Below, piece by piece: positions 27,767 through 37,411 of a stretch of 64,000 bases of DNA (its first letter is position 1; each line of letters starts with the position of its first letter). Location of the stretch: positions 372,001 through 436,000 of the forward strand of contig NZ_JARYGZ010000002.1 in the NCBI RefSeq assembly GCF_029906645.1, read 5' to 3'. The translations under genes were made by a program, and so were the position numbers. A model generated the notes under the pieces. That model saw only the letters and a list, made by a program, of their open reading frames with translations, was not told the origin of the DNA and did not search any database. The stretch comes from Sphingomonas oryzagri. GTDB taxonomy: Bacteria > Pseudomonadota > Alphaproteobacteria > Sphingomonadales > Sphingomonadaceae.

Positions 27767-30085
27767 ATGGCCCTCAGCCTCAGCGTCACATCCGCTTTGA
27801 ACCTCACGCTCGAGGGTTCGACCGGCAGCTTCAGCGTGGGCCGCGAAACGGCGTCGCAACAGACTGTCGAGGTGAAATATTTTCTCACCCATGTCGGTCT
27901 CAATCTGCTTTCCGGCGCGAACGAGGAGTTGCTTCGGCACCTCGCGCCGGTTCGGGAAGTGTTTCCTCCTCGCGACCTGGGCTTCGACGAAATCATGCAG
28001 CGCGATATCGACGACGCGCGTGTTTCGTCTGAGCTAGTCCCCTATCTGCTGGATCGGAAGTCCCGCGACCTCGTGAAGCTTTTCCCGCCGATCGTGGTCG
28101 TCGTGATGCCGGTCGAAACCGACGCCAATCGACCCGCCAATCATTATCCCGCTGTCACATCTGAAGATGGGACTGAGAACGGTCACCCGTGCAAGATCGT
28201 GCGAAGCGGCGAAAAAGGGCAGGAAGTCTTTGAGTTCGTGCAACCGTTTGAGGGCGGGAAGTTGTATCAGCACGATCTCGTCCGGCTGAAACTAAATACT
28301 AACCGTTGCCGCCTCGTGATTGTCGATGGTCAGCACCGCGCAATGGCGCTGTTGGCACTTTACCGAAACTTGAAGCAGGATTGGGAAGATAAAAACAAAG
28401 CGCCATATAAGGACTACTATGAGGAATGGACGCCGAACTACATCAAGTCGTTCGAGCTTGCGAACATAAGCCTGCCAATTATGTTTTGCACCTTTCCGGC
28501 GCTCGATGAAAACTTCTCCGGCGAATATAATGTAAAGATGGCCGCAAGGTCGATCTTCCTCACCCTTAACAAAACGGCGCGTCAGGTATCGGCGTCGCGA
28601 AATCGCTTGCTCGACGATAACGATATTGTCGCGCTACTTCTTCGCGACACTCTCTCATCGATCAAGGCGTTCGATGACATCCATGCTCCTTCATCGTTGC
28701 GCATCCACAATATCGAACTCGACCAGGCTCACGATCGCGTGAAAATTGAGAGCCCGATCGCGATCTCTGGCGTGAACCATTTTTACTACATGATCGAACA
28801 CATCTTGTTGAATAGGCTTGAAGATGTGAGCGGCGCCAAGCCGCGGGCCGGGAACTACTATCTGCGAAGCGACCTCACGAATTTTGGTGCCATGAGGCGG
28901 CTCAATGGTTGGAACCTGCTAGGTGAAGACCTTGCCAACGCAACCAATCGTTTCTTCTACACGACGGGAGCGGGAGAGACCCTCGGAAAGGAATTTCGCG
29001 ACCGCTTTGGCAAATTCATCGTTGCGACTTTTGAGCGCTTCGTTCCCTACGAAGCCCACACCAGTGCCGTTCTTTGGCTCGATGAGCAGCTGCGGCTCCA
29101 GGCCAACACGAAGATCAGGCCGATCCTGTTCGAGGGACAAGGGATCGGCAGAACTTTCGAGAATCACCGGAAGCATCTCGACGAGAAGATTCGCGAGAAG
29201 GAGTTTGGTGCGGAGGCCCCGAAGCTTCAGGAGATACTTGGCCGACTAGACGCCACGCGGAAGATGGTTGCGGATTATGAGGTCAAGCTGAAGGCAGAGC
29301 GCGCTAATCGTTTTCTCGCCAAAGCTGACAAGAAAGGCTTGCGAGGCGACGACGGTCAGCTTTATCCGAAAGTAGTCGAGTTTATCACTTGGCTTTACGA
29401 TAATGTTTTAACCACCGTTGCTTTCCAGACAGCGATAATCGGTGGATTCTTCGGAGAGCTTGAGCGTGCAAACATCGCTCGCGAAAAGCTCGGTCAGGAA
29501 CCGCTTGAGACCCAAGCATCGTTCGACAAGTTCATTGATGACCTAAACGAGTTTTTTGAGGTCGTCCGTCCCAACGATTTCCGTCGTTTGGTCGAAGTTT
29601 TCCAAGGAACCTTGGGAGATGAGATCGGCGAGTGGAAGATCACGCCGTCTGCATCGACGTTCAAGCGGGTCGTCTATCGCGGCGAAATGCAGCCTGCGCA
29701 GTGGCCAAAATATAAGTATCTTCTTCTCGAGTTGTGGCGCGCGACCGGGACCGACCTTGAGGCATCGATCGCGGGCGAAAGGGACGTCGCCCGTTTCCAG
29801 ATCTTCAACTCGCTTGAAAAGGAATATCAGAAGGATTTCCTGGAGCGGAATCTCCGTCGCGAGGAGAGCCTCACCACGGCCGAGCGGAACGCGATCCGAA
29901 CTGAGGCCTACGACGCGTTCTGCAAATTCCTCCGCAATCTCGGTTGGAAGGCGTCGGATGTCCCCACTAAAAAGTCGCTCGTCGAAGCGCCGCAGACCGA
30001 GGACGCCAACGCAGCGCCAGAGGTTGCGACGGACGATTGGGACGACGGCGACGCTTCCAGCGTCGTCGAGGAGGGTGAAGCCTAA
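27767..30085 (+). CDS. DGQHR-domain (DndB-like) protein, 772 aa
   Basis: The motif VDGQHRAMALL (DGQHR at residues 187-191) defines the DGQHR/DndB family, a ParB-like nucleotide-binding fold. DndB is the regulator of Dnd phosphorothioation, and SspE carries a related DGQQR motif in its sensing NTPase. It is much longer than typical DndB. The middle (residues 230-450) continues the family fold (AARSIFLTLNKTARQVSASRNRLL). The C-terminal 300 residues are helical and charged, with no HNH or other nuclease motif seen. It lies between the GIY-YIG and cysteine desulfurase genes with 1-bp and 0-bp gaps. Likely role: phosphorothioate sensor or NTPase of a two-protein effector. Confidence 0.7.
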   Translation: MALSLSVTSALNLTLEGSTGSFSVGRETASQQTVEVKYFLTHVGLNLLSGANEELLRHLAPVREVFPPRDLGFDEIMQRDIDDARVSSELVPYLLDRKSRDLVKLFPPIVVVVMPVETDANRPANHYPAVTSEDGTENGHPCKIVRSGEKGQEVFEFVQPFEGGKLYQHDLVRLKLNTNRCRLVIVDGQHRAMALLALYRNLKQDWEDKNKAPYKDYYEEWTPNYIKSFELANISLPIMFCTFPALDENFSGEYNVKMAARSIFLTLNKTARQVSASRNRLLDDNDIVALLLRDTLSSIKAFDDIHAPSSLRIHNIELDQAHDRVKIESPIAISGVNHFYYMIEHILLNRLEDVSGAKPRAGNYYLRSDLTNFGAMRRLNGWNLLGEDLANATNRFFYTTGAGETLGKEFRDRFGKFIVATFERFVPYEAHTSAVLWLDEQLRLQANTKIRPILFEGQGIGRTFENHRKHLDEKIREKEFGAEAPKLQEILGRLDATRKMVADYEVKLKAERANRFLAKADKKGLRGDDGQLYPKVVEFITWLYDNVLTTVAFQTAIIGGFFGELERANIAREKLGQEPLETQASFDKFIDDLNEFFEVVRPNDFRRLVEVFQGTLGDEIGEWKITPSASTFKRVVYRGEMQPAQWPKYKYLLLELWRATGTDLEASIAGERDVARFQIFNSLEKEYQKDFLERNLRREESLTTAERNAIRTEAYDAFCKFLRNLGWKASDVPTKKSLVEAPQTEDANAAPEVATDDWDDGDASSVVEEGEA

Positions 30086-31261
30086 TTGCAGACCGACGCC
30101 GCGATCTATCTCGATGGTTTTGCGACGACGCCGCTAGCGCCCGAGGCGCTGGCGGCGATGCAGGCGGCTTGGGCTGACCCAGTCAATGCCGGTTCACCCC
30201 ATCGAGGCGGTGCGCGCGCCACCGCTCTTTTAGACGCTGCGCGCAAACAAATCGGTGATTTGGTCGGCGCGGACGCACGCGAAATCATTTTCACGTCCGG
30301 CGCAACGGAGGCGAATAACCTAGCCATCCGGGGTTTGGCAGGATGGGCGGTTCAGGGAGGCTCACCACGCCGGCGGATCATTGTCTCTGCGGTTGAGCAC
30401 AAAGCCGTCAGCGAGGCAGCAATTTCGCTCAAGGGTGATGGCTTTGAGGTCGTGGTTGCACCTGTGACACGGGATGGCGTTGTTGATCTCGACAAGCTTC
30501 GCTCGCTGATTGATGCCCACACGCTGTTGGTGTCGGTGATGATGGTCAACAACGAGACCGGCGTGATCCAGCCGGTCCAGGAGGTCGCGTCACTGGCGCA
30601 CCGGGCCGGGGCATTGATGCACTGCGATGCTGCTCAAGCCGTCGGAAAAATCGCGGTCGACGTCAGCGCGCTCGACATAGACTATCTAAGCGTTTCCTCG
30701 CACAAGATGTATGGCCCAGTTGGTGTCGGGGCCCTATATGTTGCGTCCGATGTGCCCGAACCTAAGCCCCTGTTTTTTGGAGGCGGCCAGGAACGGGGTA
30801 TCAGGTCCGGAACAGTTCCAGTGCCGCTCGTCGCCGGTTTCGCATGTGCGGCCCGCCTCGCAGCGTCTTGCACCCGCGCTGACTACGCGAGAATTGCTAA
30901 GCTGGAGCGCGAAATGCTCACGGGCCTCGAACGAAAAGGTGTGGCCTTCGAAATTGTGTCGTCAGACGCTGATAGAGTGGCAGGTGCCTTCAATGTTCTT
31001 CTAAAAGATGCAGTTGCTGACGATATTGTCGATCGAGTAAGTGCGCAAATTAGTATTTCAACAGGGTCTGCTTGCACGACGGGTCAAGTATTGCCATCTC
31101 ACGTCTTGATGGCGATGGGGTTAGATGTAGAAACAGCGCGTTCTGCAATTCGGATTGCAATCGGAAGATACAACAGTAGCGAAGACATAACTTTGGCTGT
31201 TAGCGTCCTAGCTGATAAGTTGACCTCCGCGCAGCAACCTACTGGACGAGCCCGCCAGTAA
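30086..31261 (+). CDS. sspA: IscS-type cysteine desulfurase (SspA/DndA-like)
   Basis: A 391-aa class V aminotransferase-fold enzyme that takes sulfur from cysteine for DNA phosphorothioation. It has FTSGATEANNLAIRG, the PLP lysine in SSHKMYGPVGVGALY (K207), and the catalytic cysteine in STGSACTTGQVLPSHVL (C330). It starts with TTG directly after the TAA of the upstream gene, so translation is likely coupled. The third-codon composition near its end is AT-richer than the chromosome. It could serve general Fe-S needs, but its context favours the DNA-modification role. Confidence 0.85.
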   Translation: MQTDAAIYLDGFATTPLAPEALAAMQAAWADPVNAGSPHRGGARATALLDAARKQIGDLVGADAREIIFTSGATEANNLAIRGLAGWAVQGGSPRRRIIVSAVEHKAVSEAAISLKGDGFEVVVAPVTRDGVVDLDKLRSLIDAHTLLVSVMMVNNETGVIQPVQEVASLAHRAGALMHCDAAQAVGKIAVDVSALDIDYLSVSSHKMYGPVGVGALYVASDVPEPKPLFFGGGQERGIRSGTVPVPLVAGFACAARLAASCTRADYARIAKLEREMLTGLERKGVAFEIVSSDADRVAGAFNVLLKDAVADDIVDRVSAQISISTGSACTTGQVLPSHVLMAMGLDVETARSAIRIAIGRYNSSEDITLAVSVLADKLTSAQQPTGRARQ

Positions 31262-31278
31262 GAAGCTATAGGCGAGGC

Positions 31279-32202
31279 ATGAAGCACGCGCTCCACGATC
31301 CCGAGGTACGAGGCCAATTTGCGGGCCACGAAACCTTTCCGCTGCGTCTTCTGTGGCTGAAAAAAGCGCACGACGCATGCCTTGGTGGCGCCCCCATAGG
31401 AACATTCCACGAACAATCGGCTATCGCACGCTTTGGAGTCGGCCGCAACATGGCTGTTTCCATGCGGTTCTGGGCAATAGCGACGGGCTTTCTTACGGAA
31501 GTGGAGCGCGAGCTTGTCCCGACGACGGTGGCAGAGGCGGTCCTGTCTGACGACGGGTTCGACCCCTTCATTGAACGGGCAGCGACGATCTGGTTGGCGC
31601 ATTGGGCGGTGGCAAGCACGCCAGACCTCACGAGTACGGCCTATTACGCCTTCAATGGCGTGGCGAACCTAGAGTTCGACGCCAGCAGCTTGACCCAAGA
31701 GCTGGCTGAAATCGTGAAGGCGCGGGGATGGCGCGCAACGGCAAACACGCTCAAGCGGGATGTCGAGGTATTTCTACGTAGCTACGTTCGCCGCGAGGGT
31801 ATGGCGAGCGATGATGCGGCCGAGCCCCTTCTCGCCGAACTTGGTCTGATCCGAGAGGCCCGCATTGGCGGCTGGTATGAATTTGTCCGGGGGCCGAAGC
31901 CGGCGCTTCCGGATGGCGTATTTGGCTACGCGCTGGAGGATTTCTGGAGGCGCACAGGCGCGGCAACGGCGATCACAGCGGAGCAAGTCTGCTACGCTCC
32001 GGGCTCGCCGGGCCGTGTTTTCAAGCTCGACGAGGATAGTGTGATTACGAGGCTAATGCGCCTCGATGCCCTTACAGACGGTGCATGGCGTTGGACCGAT
32101 ACTGCTGGGCTGCGTCAAATTCAGCGGACAGGTTCCGTCGAACCGATGGACCTTATCTCTCAAGCTTATCAGCCAACCGCGGACAAGAGGAAGGCAGCAT
32201 GA
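31279..32202 (+). CDS. sspB: DUF4007 protein (SspB-like)
   Basis: A 307-aa protein opening with GQFAGHETFPLRLLWLKKA (residues 12-30) and FGVGRNMAVSMRFWAIATG, the DUF4007 signature. DUF4007 proteins accompany phosphorothioation genes; in SspABCD systems SspB is the strand-nicking component, so the product is named by analogy. It follows the cysteine desulfurase gene by 17 bp and its stop overlaps the next ATG (ATGA). No nuclease motif is recognised by eye. Confidence 0.75.
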   Translation: MKHALHDPEVRGQFAGHETFPLRLLWLKKAHDACLGGAPIGTFHEQSAIARFGVGRNMAVSMRFWAIATGFLTEVERELVPTTVAEAVLSDDGFDPFIERAATIWLAHWAVASTPDLTSTAYYAFNGVANLEFDASSLTQELAEIVKARGWRATANTLKRDVEVFLRSYVRREGMASDDAAEPLLAELGLIREARIGGWYEFVRGPKPALPDGVFGYALEDFWRRTGAATAITAEQVCYAPGSPGRVFKLDEDSVITRLMRLDALTDGAWRWTDTAGLRQIQRTGSVEPMDLISQAYQPTADKRKAA

Positions 32203-35200
32203 CCCGTAGCTTGAGCAACGTGGTCATCAACCGACGGTTCGCGCGTTCCGCCCGTTTGGACGCCGACCTAAAGGGCACACCGCCCTTGGTCGGCTACGTC
32301 CTCCAGGCGAGCGTAGAGAAGGCGATCGTGACGATGGCGGCGAGCCATCGTGAATCGGGGCAAGGAGCCTTCACGTGGACCGGCCCTTACGGAGGTGGCA
32401 AGTCATCGGCGGCTTTGCTCGTCGCCAATTTGATCGCTGGCGAGCCACAGAACAGAGCGATTGCGAAGGATATCGCAGGCCGTCAGGTGTCGAAGCTTTT
32501 TGAGCAGGCATTCCCTAGTAACCGACATGGTTGGGCCATTGTAGCGGTAACCGGAAGCCGGACCGAGCTACGCAAGGCAATTGCCGATGCTGCTGCTGTG
32601 AGCCTCAAATGGAGCAAACCCGCATACGCCAAGGCTATCGAGAACGACGCGGCGCTGATCGATTCGCTGGCTCTAGCGGCGGCACGCAGCCGTGACGGTG
32701 TGATCGTAATTCTCGACGAGCTGGGTAAACTCCTTGAGCATGAAGCGTCGATCGGGGGCGATATTCACCTCCTCCAGGATTTGGCGGAGCGCAGCGCGCG
32801 TAGCGATGGCCGCTTAGTCATCGTAGGAATCTTGCATCAGGCGTTTGAGCAATACGCCGCCAGGGTATCTAGGGAAGCCCGGCAGGAATGGGCGAAAGTC
32901 CAAGGACGCTTTCAAGATATCCCATTTCTGGCCGGCGCGGACGAGACGGTTGCGTTGCTGGCCCAGGCGATCACCGTACCGGGCTATCCTGCATCCGCCG
33001 AAATTGAGGCGCGTCGGGTGGCAGAGGCCATCGCAAAGCGAAAGCCGACTGACGCCGAGATCTTGACCTCAGCACTTGGGAAAACATGGCCGCTGAACCC
33101 GGTCACCGCGCTTCTACTTGGACCAGTTTCGCGACAGCGTTTCGCCCAAAATGAACGAAGCGTCTTCGGTTTCCTTAGCTCTGCTGAACCGCACGGATTT
33201 CAGGATTTCGTCAACTCCGCAGATGATGGCTCGACATATGGGCCGGAGCGGCTTTGGGATTACCTAGCATCCAACTTCGGCATGGCGCTCGCCGCAGGCG
33301 GTGATGGCAGCCGCTTCAGTCTTGCGTTTGAGGCGATTGAGCGGGCGGGCGCGAAGGGAACTGCACTGCATGTCCGTCTTACTAAGGCGGCAGCCATCAT
33401 CGAGTTTTTCCGGAATGGCTCTGGATTAGCTCTCGCGGATGATTTCCTTGAGGCCGCCATCCCCGACGTTGACTCCACGGCCGTCAAAGCGGCGTTAGGT
33501 GATCTGATCGATTGGGCGGTGCTCATTCGGCAGCCACGACTTGGCGGCTACGCCCTCTTTGCCGGCAGCGATTTCGATCTTGAAGATGCGATCAGCCGGG
33601 CTTTGGTACCGCTGTCAGCTGACCAACTCGAAATCATTCCGCAGCGAGCGGGGATCGGCTTTGCCGCAGCGAAGCGTCACTATTTCCGAACAGGCGCATT
33701 GCGAACCTTCCAAGTCCTACTCCTGTCGATTGGGGACGAGGATCAAGTCGAGGGTATTGCCACAGCTCTTGCTACGAAAGGCAGGGTCGGGGCTGGAAGT
33801 CTCGTGCTTGCTATCAGCGACGGCTCAATATCGGCGAGCGACGTCGATAGCCGCTGCAAAGCTGCTGCAAAGCGGCTGCAGAAGGCGGGGAATGTGGTCG
33901 CCCTCGCGGCTGCCGTTGACAGCTTTGCCCTCCGCTCAAGCGCGGCGGAGATGTTCGCAATCGAGCGTGTTATGCGTGACCATCCGCAACTCGAAGGCGA
34001 CCGGATTGCGCGCCGCGAACTCGCCGCCCGCCAGGCCGGCGCGGCCGATACGCTGAATCGCGAGCTAGAGTTGGCACTCAACAGCGCGCGCTGGTGGCTC
34101 GCGCACGCGCCGGCCAAAAGCGTTAAAGGCCCACTTTCTGTCATCGCGAGCGCTGTTGCCGACGTCGCCTATGAGCAAGCGCCAATCTTGCAGAGTGAGC
34201 TCCTTCAGCGCGATCGACCGTCATCGAACGCCATGGCTGCGGTCCGAGAGCTTTGCCACGCAATGGTCCGTAGGGGCGCAGAGGAAAATCTCGGTATAGA
34301 AGGCTATCCGGCCGAGATGGGTTTGTATCTCACGGTGCTTGCTCCGTTCGGCTTACACCGAGCCGATTCAAAGGGGCGGTTCGGTTTTCATAACCCGAGC
34401 GATTTGGGAGTTGGGCCCAGTCTCCAATCCGCCTGGAACCTACTCAGCGACACGTCGGAAGCGAAGCTTTCCGAGATTTACGCAGTTTGGGCACAGCCGC
34501 CGTTTGGAATGAAGGCCGGCGTCATGCCGGTCCTTGCCTTAGCGGCGTTGCTTGCCAATCGCGAACGGCTCGCCGTCTACCTTGACGGGGTTTTCCAAAC
34601 TGATCTCGACGATGTCTTCGTCGACAAGCTTCTTCAGCGGCCGGCTGAAATTAGATTGCGTCGGATCGATCGAGATGTTCGCGAGGCGGCTTTCTTGAGC
34701 GAGTTGGCTCAGAGGCTCGGGGTGAGCGAAGCGGGTGCGTCTCTGCCGGTTGCCCAAGCGCTCTACCGGCGCCTTGAGGAATTGACGCCTTATGCGCAGC
34801 GCACAGAAACTATCTCGGCGCGTGCTCGATCGATCCGAGGCACGGTGCTGAAAGCTCGAGATCCCGAAGCACTTCTATTTGAGGATCTGCCTGGCGCGCT
34901 GGGCGATGAATTGAGCGGATTGGCGGTCGTTGAAGCGGTCGAGGAGGCTGAAACGGCCTACTCTGCCCTGCTTTCTCAGCTACGCGACGCCTTGGCACGG
35001 TCTCTCGCCGTCGACCCTCAAACCTTTGCAGGCTTGGGCAGCCGGGCAAGCGTGGTGAAAGGCTTGACGAACGACTATGCGTTCGAGGGATTCGCGATGC
35101 GTGCCGCAGCCTTTGAAGCTGGAAACGGCGATATCGAAGGCGTTGCGAGCGTGCTGCTGCATAAGCCTGCACACAATTGGTCAGATCGAGATCGCGAGCA

Positions 35201-35501
35201 GGCGCTTTCGCAGATGGCTCGTTTCGGTCGGCAGTTTCGAGAACTAGAGGCCCTCGCAGCGGTGCGTGACCGCAGCTCCAACACTGAGGCGCTCGCTCTG
35301 GTCGTAGGGGTTGATCCGAATACCCCGCCTTTGTTGAGATCGTTCGTACTGACCGAAGAAGAGCGAGTAAGGGCATCACGCCTTGCGGACAATTTGGTCG
35401 CTACGCTGCGTAAGGACAAAAGCATCGATCGCGTTCAACTCGCGGCATTGGCCCGAGCTGTAGCGGCACTAGCCTCCGAACAAGAGTTGGAAGTGGCATG
35501 A
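32199..35501 (+). CDS. sspC: Large P-loop ATPase of the Ssp-like system (SspC-like)
   Basis: A 1100-aa protein with Walker A TGPYGGGKSSAALL (K68) and Walker B VIVILDELGKLLEHE (D173-E174), followed by a long helical region without recognised domains. Size and ATPase type match the DNA-translocating or remodelling ATPase found between SspB and SspD. The start is the ATG at 32199 overlapping the sspB stop, not the in-frame ATG further upstream. The 3' end overlaps sspD by 4 bp. Similar ATPases occur in BREX, but no PglZ or methyltransferase is nearby. Confidence 0.72.
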   Translation: MTRSLSNVVINRRFARSARLDADLKGTPPLVGYVLQASVEKAIVTMAASHRESGQGAFTWTGPYGGGKSSAALLVANLIAGEPQNRAIAKDIAGRQVSKLFEQAFPSNRHGWAIVAVTGSRTELRKAIADAAAVSLKWSKPAYAKAIENDAALIDSLALAAARSRDGVIVILDELGKLLEHEASIGGDIHLLQDLAERSARSDGRLVIVGILHQAFEQYAARVSREARQEWAKVQGRFQDIPFLAGADETVALLAQAITVPGYPASAEIEARRVAEAIAKRKPTDAEILTSALGKTWPLNPVTALLLGPVSRQRFAQNERSVFGFLSSAEPHGFQDFVNSADDGSTYGPERLWDYLASNFGMALAAGGDGSRFSLAFEAIERAGAKGTALHVRLTKAAAIIEFFRNGSGLALADDFLEAAIPDVDSTAVKAALGDLIDWAVLIRQPRLGGYALFAGSDFDLEDAISRALVPLSADQLEIIPQRAGIGFAAAKRHYFRTGALRTFQVLLLSIGDEDQVEGIATALATKGRVGAGSLVLAISDGSISASDVDSRCKAAAKRLQKAGNVVALAAAVDSFALRSSAAEMFAIERVMRDHPQLEGDRIARRELAARQAGAADTLNRELELALNSARWWLAHAPAKSVKGPLSVIASAVADVAYEQAPILQSELLQRDRPSSNAMAAVRELCHAMVRRGAEENLGIEGYPAEMGLYLTVLAPFGLHRADSKGRFGFHNPSDLGVGPSLQSAWNLLSDTSEAKLSEIYAVWAQPPFGMKAGVMPVLALAALLANRERLAVYLDGVFQTDLDDVFVDKLLQRPAEIRLRRIDRDVREAAFLSELAQRLGVSEAGASLPVAQALYRRLEELTPYAQRTETISARARSIRGTVLKARDPEALLFEDLPGALGDELSGLAVVEAVEEAETAYSALLSQLRDALARSLAVDPQTFAGLGSRASVVKGLTNDYAFEGFAMRAAAFEAGNGDIEGVASVLLHKPAHNWSDRDREQALSQMARFGRQFRELEALAAVRDRSSNTEALALVVGVDPNTPPLLRSFVLTEEERVRASRLADNLVATLRKDKSIDRVQLAALARAVAALASEQELEVA

Positions 35502-36337
35502 ATGCCGAGCGACACATTCTAGGCTTATCTGGCGGGCGTGATAGCGCGGCGCTAGCCGTTTATATGCGTCTGCACCGGCCAGAGTTGCCCTTGGAGTATT
35601 TCTTTACCGACACCGGGAAAGAGTTGCCTGAGGTATATACTTTCCTCGATCGGCTCGAAGGCTTTCTCGGTAAACCGATAAGGCGGCTCAATCCTGATCG
35701 TGATTTTGATTTCTGGCTTGCGGAATATGGTAACTTCCTCCCGTCGCCGCGGACACGTTGGTGTACCCGCCAGCTCAAGTTGAGACCGTTGGAGCATTGG
35801 ACCCGACCCGATCTAGCCGCTGGAACGATCATCAATTCTTATGTCGCGATTCGTGCAGATGAACCGACGCGAGAGGGCTACCAGGCAACCCATGAGAACA
35901 TGCGCGTGCATTTGCCGTTGCGGGATGCAGGCATCGACAAAGCCGGAGTGATCGACATTCTCCAGCAGGCGGATGTCGGAGAGCCTGCTTATTATGAATG
36001 GCGCTCGCGATCGGGCTGCACTTTTTGCTTCTTTCAGCAGAAAATCGAGTGGGTGCGACTTTCCGAACGTCATCCCGACCAGTTTGCGGAAGCGATAGAA
36101 TACGAAAAGACGGCCCTCAAAGACGGTAGTCCGTTCACTTGGAGCCAAGGTGAAAGTCTGACCGAACTCGCGCGCCCGGAACGGGTGAAGGCGATTCGCG
36201 ATGACTATGAAAAGCGCCTGGCCCGTCTTCGAGCGCGCCTACCGCGTAACCCTTTGTCTGGCCGGCAAAGCAATAGCGTGGATGACGTTTACGGTGTTGA
36301 TGAGGCGGAGGGCGGTTGCCTCATCTGTCACAAGTAA
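35498..36337 (+). CDS. sspD: ATP pyrophosphatase / PAPS-reductase-like protein (SspD/DndC-like)
   Basis: A 279-aa PP-loop enzyme: LGLSGGRDSAALAVYM (residues 8-23) is the ATP-activating motif. Cysteines occur in TRWCTRQL, SGCTFCFFQQ and GGCLICHK, likely binding a 4Fe-4S cluster. In DndC/SspD proteins this activates backbone phosphate with ATP so that sulfur can be inserted. It overlaps sspC by 4 bp and the convergent HNH gene by 10 bp. Confidence 0.8.
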   Translation: MNAERHILGLSGGRDSAALAVYMRLHRPELPLEYFFTDTGKELPEVYTFLDRLEGFLGKPIRRLNPDRDFDFWLAEYGNFLPSPRTRWCTRQLKLRPLEHWTRPDLAAGTIINSYVAIRADEPTREGYQATHENMRVHLPLRDAGIDKAGVIDILQQADVGEPAYYEWRSRSGCTFCFFQQKIEWVRLSERHPDQFAEAIEYEKTALKDGSPFTWSQGESLTELARPERVKAIRDDYEKRLARLRARLPRNPLSGRQSNSVDDVYGVDEAEGGCLICHK

Positions 36338-37341
36338 CCTGCTCCTCCGGTCGACCGCCGAAGGTGGTCGCTGAAATTCACGAAGCTGGTCCATGTCGTG
36401 CGTCGACTCTGATGATCGACGGTAGCCAGAGCGCGATTGTGCTCTGCAACGCCTGCCTCAATCAGGTCTGAATCGATTGGGAGCCGCACGCCGGCACTCA
36501 GCGGGGCGTGACTGAAGAGTGAAACGATTATCCGGGTGTCCGCGACCATAGGCAGGAGCGCGACGAAATGATCGTCAGGCCCGGCTTGGCCCATAGGAAG
36601 TGCCGTCCGAATCTCCGGATCGACCGGAGTGATGATGGCATCGAGGTCTGCTCTAGAACCGGCCCCCCTGGCGATGGCCCGCAATTTTCGGGAGTAAGCG
36701 CTGGCGGTCCAGCGCCAGCCCAAAGTGAGATGAGCAAAGCCGAAGGCAATCTTCACGATTTCGCGATGGAGGGAAGTCAGATCGATGCTGAAGTCGACGT
36801 TGTACTCGTTATGAAACTCGCGTGGTGATGCGGCCACCGAAGCAGGGATGTCGAGTTCCAGGCCGGTGTCTCGATCGATAACGCGACCGCCTCGCTTCTT
36901 CGCTTTCGCCGCCATGCCACTGACAATTTTCGTGACCTGTCCATCATTGCCGACGACCAGCACCTGTTCCCCAAAAGTCTCCTGTTGGCGGATGACGATC
37001 GGTTCGTGCTTGAACGTGGCGGCCTTCCCGTGCGGGATCGTCATTGTAGCTGGCTCATTTCCGTTCGCGCTCACCGCTGAAAGCACGAGATCGGGCACGT
37101 TTCCGCTCCGGCCGGGTATGCCGAACTTCTGGCGTAGGATCACAATGTAGGGCTGGTTGATGCAATCAGAATCGACGGTTTCGCCGAGTGAACTGTTGCA
37201 GCCGACATGGGCATCGGGTGTCGCGAAGTCGTCGCTACCGCCGAGCGAATACGGGATGATGTGCTCCAGTGAGGGGTTCAAAAGGCCGACCGCTACGTCG
37301 CGCGGGACTATATCTTTGAGGCAGTAGATGCAGCGACTCAT
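36328..37341 (-). CDS. HNH endonuclease-like protein, convergent with the Ssp-like operon
   Basis: A 337-aa protein with a zinc-binding CIYC at residues 4-7, LEHIIPYSLGG (residues 25-35) and HVGCNSSLGE (45-54), giving the C-x2-C...H...C-N layout of HNH nucleases. The C-terminal 280 residues contain no recognised domain and may bind DNA or the modification. Its last 10 bp overlap sspD, which argues for a functional tie to the defence locus. It may be an alternative restriction effector. Confidence 0.72.
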   Translation of the reverse strand: MSRCIYCLKDIVPRDVAVGLLNPSLEHIIPYSLGGSDDFATPDAHVGCNSSLGETVDSDCINQPYIVILRQKFGIPGRSGNVPDLVLSAVSANGNEPATMTIPHGKAATFKHEPIVIRQQETFGEQVLVVGNDGQVTKIVSGMAAKAKKRGGRVIDRDTGLELDIPASVAASPREFHNEYNVDFSIDLTSLHREIVKIAFGFAHLTLGWRWTASAYSRKLRAIARGAGSRADLDAIITPVDPEIRTALPMGQAGPDDHFVALLPMVADTRIIVSLFSHAPLSAGVRLPIDSDLIEAGVAEHNRALATVDHQSRRTTWTSFVNFSDHLRRSTGGAGYL

Positions 37342-37411
37342 CGTGAGAATGTCGCGTCGCGATCCCGATCGTTCAAGGACCGCCCAGCCAACGGCTCGCG
37401 GTCTGCGATCG

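Noticed and set aside
27112-37341. BREX or classical Dnd system
   Set aside because: No PglZ, no adenine methyltransferase, no DndD or DndE. DUF4007 plus ATPase plus PP-loop protein with a desulfurase fits Ssp-type phosphorothioation better.
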